This document shows positions 55,784-64,000 of a stretch of 64,000 nt of DNA, in pieces. Below the pieces are notes generated by a model, which was not told where the DNA came from, made no database searches, and saw nothing but the letters and a program-made list of their open reading frames with translations. Position 1 is the stretch's first letter; every line of letters starts with the position of its first letter. A program made the position numbers and the translations under genes. This DNA comes from Xiphydria camelus (lineage: Eukaryota; Arthropoda; Insecta; Hymenoptera; Xiphydriidae), in the NCBI GenBank assembly GCA_963678675.1, contig OY783195.1, forward strand, positions 6,830,001 to 6,894,000, given 5' to 3'.

Positions 55784-56098
55784 GTGTACGAAAAAAAAGA
55801 TGAAGATGAAGACGAAGAAGATGAAGAAGAAGATGAAGAAGAAGACGAAGATGAAGATGAAGATGATGAAGAATACGACGGAGAAAAAGAAAAAGATGAA
55901 AATGAAGAAAACAAAACAAAAATATCTTTCCTAGATTTAATCTACCGCAACGTACACCGCAGATCGGCCCCTGCCAATCTCCCGAACATCTGTGGCACCC
56001 GAAAATGGGGAGGCCCCTTCGAAAACAAGAAAGACAAGGCGCTCGCGAGAGCACCTTTCGCAATCCCCGCAGATGTCAGTCGAATCGGTCGAAATTAG
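55784..56098 (+). repeat. GAA/GAT-rich purine tract with acidic frame
   Basis: 55790-55915 is almost pure purine, made of GAAGAT, GAAGAC and GAAGAA units. The frame encodes a long Asp/Glu run and then about 60 ordinary residues (to 56098). An acidic exon cannot be excluded, but the repeat alone explains the frame. I treat it as a simple repeat. Confidence 0.55.
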
Positions 56099-56780
56099 GC
56101 TAGATTAGACCGGATCGGAAGTACCATCTCGAAAGCGAAAGACTGGAGGGGGAACCACCTGCTCGGCTCGCGCGCTCCGGTCGCGTGTAATCGAGCGAAC
56201 GAACGCGACGTGTGGTTTAGGAAATCAAACCCAAGCGAAGGCATGTGCGTTTCCGAAGGGATTCCGTGCCTCCGCGCGCGCGTGCTTTATGCGGCGAACA
56301 CCGTGTGCATGCGCGGCAGGTAAGAGAGGAGGGCTCCGTTTCGTTTGGTGTCTTCGCGCGCGCTGCACTCCACGGCCCATATATGGACCACTTGCTGTAT
56401 AATTCATCGTCCCGCACACTGAGACCACTTCGGCGAGGTCTAACCTGACCTAACGTAACGACGCGAGCACGGCACCTTCTGCGCCGTCGGGCGATATGCG
56501 CGGACAACAGATGGTCTCGTTGAACGTACCGCGTCTGTGGTCCTTTTTTGTCTACCGTCGCCGTTGTAATGCCGAGCGCGATTATATTGTAATGTAGATT
56601 ACGCGGGAGGCGATGCTACTTTTTAGTTGGGTGCGCAGTTGCTGTGAGTGTGCGGGGTTCTGGGTATACACGAATGGCTGGGAGAGTTTAGTTAGTTGCC
56701 TTCTTCTCAATTTTTTGCATAATTTTACATTTTTCGAGCAACGACGCTTTATTACCATGAAAGAATGGCATGATCAATTA
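56099..56780. other. CpG-rich block, no recognised gene
   Basis: CpG-rich at 56140-56620. Overlapping frames on both strands show no domain. Confidence 0.25.
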
Positions 56781-57048
56781 TTTCGACTATCTCGTTATCC
56801 ACGAATTGTAGGGCTGTGTTGGTATAGAACGTTTTTGTAAATTAAAGTTTAATCTTCGAAGAAGTGTTGTACCATTTTAGCCCGAAAGTCCATAGGTAGT
56901 GAGATAATTTACTGTTTCGATTATCTCGTTATCCGTGAGTCGTAGGGCTAGCTTCGTATGGGACCTTTTTGTAGATTAAAGTTTAATCTTCAAAAAAGTG
57001 CTGTACCATTTTGAACTAAAAGTCCACAGGTAGTGAGATAATCGCGAT
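56781..57048. repeat. Tandem duplication, two ~134-bp units
   Basis: Two units start TTTCGACTATCTCGTTATCC (56781) and TTTCGATTATCTCGTTATCC (56915) and share AAATTAAAGTTTAATCTTC and TAGGTAGTGAGATAAT-like segments. About 85% identical by eye. Function unknown. Confidence 0.8.
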
Positions 57049-57088
57049 AGAAATTAGAACATGTGTGAAACAGAGACATCAGTTCGAT

Positions 57089-57233
57089 GCTGTTATGCAA
57101 AACAGTGTCAACCCACAAAAATTAAAAAATTGAGGTTTTAACGGAATTGCCTTCTGTAGAGTTGGTTGAACATTTTTAAACAACATTTTAAGTAACTTTA
57201 TTTTTGTGGGTTGACATTGTTTTGCATAACAGC
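57089..57233. mobile_element. 145-bp MITE with 33-bp TIRs
   Basis: GCTGTTATGCAAAACAGTGT then CAACCCACAAAAA at the left; the inverse with one change at the right. The centre is 79 bp. No clear target duplication. Non-coding. Confidence 0.8.
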
Positions 57234-59085
57234 GTCCAGTTGTCCATTGTTAAATCTAGATACATCAGGCCATGGATACAAGATATAGCGTTACTAATGC
57301 AAAAAAGTCGTATGCACCAAAAAGGTACCTTTATAAAGCCAAAAACGCGTATAAAAGATTTGTTTTCTTTACCGACACAAACCAAACAGGTAGGTACATA
57401 TATCGATACGCCGTTGTTGCCTTTCATTTTCTAATTTTTTATTTCATCATTTACAGGCCATTTTTACGTATTTCCATCAGTTCTAAGAACAAATTTCTTT
57501 TATAAGCTCTTTTGGCTCTTACAATACCAAAAGGGCGTAAAGGATAGTATACGACCTTTTGGCATCAGTGATGCGATATGAGCCTACCATAAAAATCATA
57601 CGTCATTATGCTACGCAAAATAGCATCCGTATGATGTACTTACACAATTACTTATACGAAGAGAAGAACGAGAATACACTTTACCATCAAAGTGTTGTAA
57701 GACTGACTTGAAAATGACTTGGATAATAAAGACTGCCATATTCTCCTCTTCATGTAAAATCACTTTAACGGAGCGTCGTATTTTAAAACACACGCCATTT
57801 CCCTCGACAACTATTAGTCGTCTTCACGCAACTCGTGCCTCGTTCGTTTTGCGAAATCTTCGCAAACGAGCGACTCGCGTGCTACGCTAACAGACGAGGC
57901 TGCACCAGATGGCGCAGCTGTTCAGGTGTCGCCTGCCGCGACAACGACGCGTTACGTGAAGATGAAAAACAGTTGCGCCTGACGTTTAAAGCATCCCAGG
58001 TGCGTATGCACAATTCCTACCATAGATTCACATACGCGCCAAGGACGTCCGTAGCTCGAGGATCATCCCAGCCTGACGTAACTGTATCATTATACCAACC
58101 ATCGCGTATCCTGCCCGCGCGTCGATATTAGAATCCCTATCCTTTTATTTACAGAAGCGTCCGCGGTACCGCACTCGCGTGATAGCAGCAATAACGCGCT
58201 CGTAAATATCAGAACGCGTATCGCTTAAGCCTCCTCGATCGCTCGCGCAACGCATCGACGTTAGAGCCACATCCGGAGGAGGGCCTCTTCTCGCCGTATC
58301 GAGAGGCGCGACTTCACGGACCTACCTGACGACGGTAAACACGCGGAACTATAAAAGCGACGTTACAACCTGCCCCGCATAGCTTCGAAAGTGATATATC
58401 GACAGTTACCGTACCCCCATAGCTTTGGGGGTTTCGATATCTCGTTTGACTTTTTGTAAGACGACGGAGCCAGGTCGCCCTGGACTAGTCGTAATTCAGT
58501 TTCCCCATTATTATTACCGCCACGTTCATCGGGGGGGAAGAAATACGAGTTGCATATAGTTTCGATGCAGCGCGAATGGTGGGAAGATATATCGCGTCTG
58601 ACGTGTTTATATGGAGGCGATCGCTGTAAGTTATAACAATGTTTACAGGTGGAATGCCCGTACCGAGGGCTTCTCGTTGGATAATGGACGTATGATTGGT
58701 TTAGAATTATTATTATCGCGCGGACGGTTGGCGTTGGCTCGAAGCGATTGAGAGAGCGAGAAGTGGAGATGAGAAATTATTAAGATATCGCCGATGATTC
58801 GAGGCTATTTTTATTGATTAATGCCTCCGCTATATTATCGAGTTATGTTCGTAATGGGAGGGAAATCAGAGTTACGTAAAATATATAAATAATACCGCGT
58901 AGATATTAACACATCTCAATAAATACTCACCCGTGTAATATACGAACAAACTGGTCACATATTTGCTACGTTCATTTTAAAGAAAAACGTTTCCCAGTTA
59001 AACATATATTAGCATTTCCAAAACGTCTTTTAAATAAATGGTAATGAAAGAAGAATAACGTATACGTTTAAAAAACTATTAGGCT
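57234..59085. other. Mixed non-coding stretch with a GC-rich centre
   Basis: A short hairpin (ATCATACG..CGTATGAT, about 57596-57637) is visible. GC-rich at 57830-58500, with overlapping frames (57835-58131 plus) that I cannot identify. CCCCCATAGCTTTGGGGG at 58415 is a small stem-loop. No gene claimed. Confidence 0.25.
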
Positions 59086-59319
59086 AAAAAATAATCTGGT
59101 CAATTTAACTAAAATCCTGGAGACCGTAACCAAACCATTTGGTGAAAATGGATCTTCCATCTGTTTGGTTAAACTGATCATTTCCTGGTTAAAATAACTA
59201 GACATGTAGTTAGTATGACTGAATATTTGGTTCAATTTACTAGTATTTTGGTGAGAATAACTAAACTCGTTTAATCAAATTCATTTTGCCACTTTAACCA
59301 AGTTATTTTTCTCAGTGTA
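59086..59319. mobile_element. MITE with CTCAGTGTA end (pair at 10801-11068)
   Basis: Same body as 10801-11068. The right end TTATTTTTCTCAGTGTA is intact; the left end (GGCTAAAAAATAATCTGG) has lost the CACTGAG part. Confidence 0.65.
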
Positions 59320-59487
59320 TACACGTACTATATATGTAATATATCAAGAACCTTAAAAGATATATAACACTATATATATCATCCTGGTAATGTTACATAT
59401 ACTGACCCCAAAAATGTACCGAACAAACGTTTATTACACGCATAATATACGGATGGATGTTTATTGCCTAATCATTCTCCTGCGCTA

Positions 59488-59679
59488 TACACTAAGAAAA
59501 ACAAAGGTAAAAATTATTTTATTAGAAGGATAATCTGAGTACGAAAGGTAAAATAGATCAAAAATTTTCCTAAGGAAGGTTAAATTTTAAACCCTGGAAG
59601 GATAATTTTTGATCTATTTAACCTTTCGTACTCAGATTATCCTAACAGAATAATTTTTAATCTTTTTTTTTTCAGTGTA
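59488..59679. mobile_element. MITE with CACTAAGAAAAA ends (pair at 22370-22559)
   Basis: TACACTAAGAAAAACAAAGG to TTTTTTTTTCAGTGTA, palindromic. It shares GGATAATCTGAGTACGAAAG and GGTTAAATTTTAAACCCTGG with 22370-22559. Confidence 0.8.
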
Positions 59680-61673
59680 CAATGTATAATTATTCGGTTA
59701 TAAAATGTTTTTCTGTAAGATCAAATAGTTTAAGAATAGCACAGAAAGAAAAGTAATGCATCTATGTATCACTGTTTGATAAATGTGTACGCGCGATAAA
59801 TGCAATCAATAAAACACATCACGTTCTGCACTCCAGCGCACGATGCATTTCCATAATTTCGTTAGGTCGTTAACCAAGTTTCCGCACTCGTGTCCGCATA
59901 TCGCATCAATCATACGAGTACGGAAAGTTAGTTAACAAACTAATAGAAGCATTGGCTTCGAATAACGTCGGTATTAATACCGGGATGACAAATGATATTC
60001 AGATGCAATTGAAATAGTTTCGCCCGATGGCCACGGATATTTCATTCGTGTTTCACAGTGGCACCTGCGCGTATAAGCCGAGTAGTATCGCGTGTGTAGA
60101 TCGGTTTGGATTCACGAAAGTGCTGGAGGGGGGCCAGGGTATAGAAATCCTCGATAACGATCACGCGAAGGAAGTTAAAGGGGATTTTGTAATTCCAGAT
60201 GCCACGATTCTAATATCCAGGTACAGTGTGGCTCTGCCAGGCAGAACAACATAAATCACGTTTCCATTATTTACATTACACAGCTATATAGCTGATTAAC
60301 GTTGTATAAAGTGCGTAGTGATATAGTAGGACGGTGAACTATTTCGAAACTTGTTTTTGAATATCTGTACAGAGTGTGAGCATTCATATTTATGTCTCGC
60401 AAACCTGACGACCTTTTAAAAATGTCGGATACCATATGAATTATAGTATATAATATATTTAAAAATTGGTAATATTCGACTATACATCCATTAATTCGTA
60501 GTATAAAATATAACGATAGTCTGGAAGGTTCAACTCACCACTCAATGCTGTTATCTTTGTGGCAGAGCGATGGGGCAGTTACGAAAAATTATATCATGGA
60601 CATTACGAGTAAGTGTAGAATCCATTATTTATAGCATCATATCGTTTTGCATTATCAAAAATATTGACATCTTTGCCCAATTTGAAATGCATCGTCCTCT
60701 TTTTATTGACATTTGCTTATTTGATTTCGCTGAAAAAAAGACTGAAACATAGCAGCAGAACTGGTTAATCGATAGTGAAGTAATAGATAATGAGCCACAA
60801 ACGACGTTTTTCGATAAACAATCATCATTGAGAAAACGTTCGTTAATGACTATTTTAATTTTATATAGAAATACGCAACCAAACTATAATGACCGAAGTT
60901 TGTAATTTTTCTTTAACACTTAATAGAATATTACTGTAAAGAGTTTTTCTTGATTTTATATGTTTAATATTATGGTTATATTTAATGATAATAAAAAAAT
61001 AGAAAGAACGTCAAAGTTTATTATTACAAATTCAAAGATAGCGAAAGACACATACCAAATTTAATTAAATTCTAATCGAATATGAAACCTAGCCTTCTTC
61101 GAATACAAATGAATGCTGCGTATTTCTTGATATTGACAAGAATCTCAAGCATGATGAATTATTTATTCCCTCGTCAAATTAAATTAGATAGATGCAGAGA
61201 CATCAATCATATAAATATAGCCCAGAAATGCTAGAAATGCTAAAATCTAATCAAACGACATAGGACACTTAAACATGTAAACATGAGATCCTTGATGATG
61301 CACAATTAACATGGATACAAAATGACATACGAAGACAATGTGCACGGTGACAACATAACAAATACGTGTAAAGCAAGATTAATTATTATCTTCAGCGAAT
61401 CGCCTCTTCGAGCAAAGCTCTCTGTGTGACACGAAGAATATATTTCCAGGCTCGATAACGACCTATCAACGAAAAAAATTCTCTCAGCTGAAATCTCACT
61501 CAGATGAACAGCATTTCCACATCATTCGATCGAATCAATATTAATCAAAATGAGATGGAAATTAGTACTCATCTGTGTGATATTCAAGATAGTACTGTAA
61601 AAAAGAAAGATCAGAATATAGAGAGTTATGTAGAGTAAAGTCTCTCGATAAAGTCTAATTTTTCACTAAAATT
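59680..61673. other. AT-rich non-coding stretch
   Basis: The only frame worth noting is 60027-60254 (plus, 75 codons). Its composition is protein-like, but it has no recognised domain and no visible splice context. I see no repeat structure here. Confidence 0.3.
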
Positions 61674-61884
61674 GCACGGAGAAAAGTTTGTGGTAGCCCA
61701 CAATCCATGTGATAAGATCCACTCCCATACTCCATTGCGGTATATGACGTTTGGTATCATAAATATGTCGATATTTACCATAAATATAGCAAATGTGACA
61801 ATACTTATGGTAAATATCGACATATTGTATTTTTATGGGACTGAACGTACCACATGGATTATTGCCACAATTTTTTCTCCGTGC
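61674..61884. mobile_element. MITE with GCACGGAGAAAA ends
   Basis: GCACGGAGAAAAGTTTGTGG at the left pairs with CCACAATTTTTTCTCCGTGC at the right, with a few changes. The interior contains GTCGATATTTACCATAAATA in both senses. Non-coding. The ends are a variant of the CACTGAGAAAA type. Confidence 0.75.
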
Positions 61885-63150
61885 GAATGGAATGGAGCCA
61901 ATGAAATATAAATCCGTGCTGCTGAAAGAGAAATATATAAAGTAGAATATAAAAAAACTCTCTGGGAATGTAAATCTATTGGAAAGTGAGTGAATTGAAT
62001 AAATTAAACATAAACCAGTGCTAGAAACATGGATACTACCGGAATATCGAGCCGAGGAACGACATAACAATATAACTCGCAGCACCGTTTCCCCTCCTGA
62101 CTACGAACAAACGCGCGTTCTCGCCATTTTCCGTAATAAGCCCAGCACGAGTATATGCCACTCGCAAATTAGACCGCGTCGCCAACACGCGTATACATAT
62201 TTATATGCAGTTCTCGCGACGCCGCGTTCGAGACCAAAGGAGAGCTCGTCGGGGTACCGATCTGTGACCGAAGTTAATTAATCCCCCTTTGTGCAGGCTG
62301 GACCAAAGTGTGGTGCCCCGGCTCCGGAATTAGATTTACAATCCGGACTGTCCGAGAAACGAGTCCTCTCGGCAGCGCTACGCGGAAAAGCCATTCGTCG
62401 TCGTTTCGACAGGGAGAAATAAAGAACCCGAAGGGGGGGCCCCACCACAGAATCTAAAACGATCCAAAGCGGGACCGTTCTTTTAATTATCCCGTCGACG
62501 AGCGGCGAGCCGAGGAAAGGTCCGACGGGTGAAAAGAGGGGGGCGCGCGCACGAAGTACGGGGAAGGAGGGACATCAGGCGTGAAGCGGTGCGAGGGATC
62601 GATTAATTCTTGTGGTCGAGAGGTAATTGAGCGGCCCATTCTTGCTTCCCAACCTGCAGGCTCGCCCCAACCCTCGCGATCCGCACGCTCGGGCGCGATT
62701 GCGTAACGATCGCGGCTGCAGGTTGGCGCAGCCTGCAACCTGTCGCTAATGCATCGGGTGAGGAGTCGGACTTACAAATTGAATAGTAACGAACCGAGAT
62801 GTGTGGCGCGAAAACGTGAGAATTTTACGTGAAATCGTTGGGAGATGAGGAATCTAGCTCGCGATTTCTCATAACGAAATTTCGCTATAGTTTATTGATA
62901 TTATACAATCAGAGAAAAATCTGATTGAAAGAATCATAGTTTTAACCGGAAATCGTGTTCAATTTTGACGAGAACCATAATTCTATAGTTATTCTGGGCA
63001 GTGAGATTCTAATTACAGTAACAAAAGATCAGAATTGCTGCAACCATCCCATCCAATCATTATGTATCCGTTATGTTATCCTGAGAGCACATAAAGATAA
63101 CATATTAACGTAAAAGTGTTATGTATTTAATATGTAAAATATATGTAACT
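61885..63150. other. Non-coding stretch with a CpG-rich part
   Basis: CpG-rich at 62040-62780, with overlapping frames on both strands and no domain. GTGCAGGCTGGACC and CTGCAGGTTGGCGCAGCCTG near 62300 and 62715 are short palindromic motifs. No gene recognised. Confidence 0.25.
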
Positions 63151-63173
63151 TTGTCACAAATTACAACCCCCGA

Positions 63174-63252
63174 CGAGGGTTTCCTGCCGGAAGGGCGTAT
63201 CAACCAAAACATGATTTTTGTGGATACGCCCTTTTGGCAAGATACCCTCGAT
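63174..63252. repeat. Hairpin with ~33-bp arms
   Basis: GAGGGTTTCCTGCCGGAAGG then GCGTATC at the left pairs with GATACGCCCTTTTGGCAAGA and TACCCTC at the right. The loop is about 20 bases. Several mismatches. Confidence 0.6.
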
Positions 63253-63692
63253 ATAAAGAATAGTATGTCCATACCTTTCGTTTTGTTTTTGAATATTTCA
63301 GGAAGATATCATTAAAGAACGTTATATATTACCATAAAAAAACCTTTTCAATCAATTTTCAGTAGCTTAATTTTACAGACATGCATAGAAATGTATAAAT
63401 ATTACATAACACAAGTATGTATTATACTATCGTCATGTAAGTGGTACGTAATGTCTAGCTCACAATGTTGCTGACATTCTGCAGTGCCTGTGTGTTATTC
63501 GTGCATTATACGGGAATCATAGACACATATGTAACTATGTACAGCGTTAAATAACAGACAGCGTCGCATATTACGTAATCCGGTTGGCTGGGAAATAGAT
63601 AAATACAGATAAATATTCGACTAAAAAATACTTTTCAACGAATAGACGAGTCTATATTTCCCCCTATCTTCTATCTATATATATAAAAATGA

Positions 63693-63835
63693 ATGTTTGT
63701 CTGTCTATCTGTCTGTCTGTCTGTCTGTCTGTATGTATGTCTCGTATGCCGTCCTAAACCGTTCATCCGATTGCGATGAAATTTTGGGAAATGGTTGGAC
63801 GCATGCCTGCGATGGTTTCTGAGTTAGTAAATCTT
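63693..63835 (+). repeat. (GTCT)n-associated interspersed repeat
   Basis: TATAAAAATGAATGTTTG, then GTCT repeats (63697-63733), then CTCGTATGCCGTCCTAAACC and ATCCGATTGCGATGAAATTT. This is a common arthropod repeat layout in which a tetranucleotide run precedes a conserved tail. I do not assign it to a class. Confidence 0.55.
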
Positions 63836-64000
63836 ATACAGGGTGTTCAAAAAGTCCCGGTACGGCCGATTATCTCAGCGGGAAAACATTTTAGAGAAAA
63901 ATGTTTAATACAAAACTTTAAGGATTTTCCCTTGGCTACCCAGTGGTCGTATTGGATTTGACCTTGACCGTGACCTTTAAGGTAATATCAAATGCCTTCC
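63836..64000 (+). mobile_element. Left end of a TA-flanked element, cut by the window
   Basis: After TATA the sequence ACAGGGTGTTCAAAAAGTCC resembles the terminal repeats of common insect DNA elements. The other end lies beyond the window, so the type and length are unknown. Confidence 0.4.

Noticed and set aside
55784..56098. Acidic 104-residue frame as a gene
   Set aside because: Explained by a GAA/GAT simple repeat. An exon is not excluded, but nothing beyond the repeat supports it.
60027..60254. 75-residue frame with protein-like composition
   Set aside because: No recognisable domain, no splice sites noticed and no second support; left as non-coding.

Overview
The window is eukaryotic, and most likely from an insect. 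It has no operons or ribosome binding sites and no long intact gene. It is AT-rich, with CpG-rich islands and a dense population of terminal-inverted-repeat (TIR) elements with TA or TTAA target-site duplications (TSDs). It also holds retroelements of the errantivirus type. A hymenopteran is my guess, from the CpG-rich islands on an AT-rich background and the repeat types. I recognised no host protein-coding gene, tRNA or rRNA, so the window looks like an intergenic or long intronic region shaped by transposons. The CpG-rich islands (about 3.6-4.35, 10.1-10.7, 14.8-15.5, 17.5-18.0, 18.95-20.2, 21.6-22.1, 30.3-31.1, 32.7-33.1, 34.2-34.8, 37.8-38.1, 39.1-39.6 plus 54.7-55.3, 56.1-56.6, 57.8-58.6 and 62.0-62.8 kb) may hold promoters or untranslated exons of host genes.

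Layout: 0-5.9 kb is non-coding with small inverted repeats, including a Harbinger-type MITE nested in another element. At 5.9-8.7 kb is a 2.8-kb TIR element (A) with subterminal repeats, spliced-looking exon blocks and a palindromic tandem array. At 8.8-9.8 kb is a repeat-rich element with inverted ends. At 12.6-14.2 kb is element B, with the same kind of ends as A, a broken transposase-like ORF and a 33-bp minisatellite. At 18.1-18.5 kb is a palindromic MITE. At 23.8-28.6 kb is an element with TIRs of almost 0.7 kb. At 31.5-32.0, 36.0-36.5 and 38.2-38.6 kb are three TTAA-flanked piggyBac-type elements; the first two keep the transposase Cys-rich tail. At 35.5-35.9 kb is a solo LTR.

The largest structure is a nested complex at 39.6-54.7 kb. 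A minus-strand errantivirus-like retroelement (4-bp TSD, 507-bp LTR, decayed gag and env) was inserted into a CpG island. It was then invaded by (1) plus-strand retroelement material with a second, chuvirus-like type of envelope gene and an extra Trp/Asp-rich ORF, (2) a MITE also present at 36.6 kb, and (3) element C, inserted in its right LTR. Element C is the third member of the A/B family. The outer element has 13 copies of an 18-bp repeat in its leader, the place where Drosophila gypsy carries its insulator.

Many small MITEs elsewhere share the end sequence CACTGAGAAAAA but have unrelated interiors. The best candidate for something undescribed is the group formed by elements A, B and C: shared 13-16-bp termini, a different subterminal repeat in each, and cargo that includes exon-like blocks.
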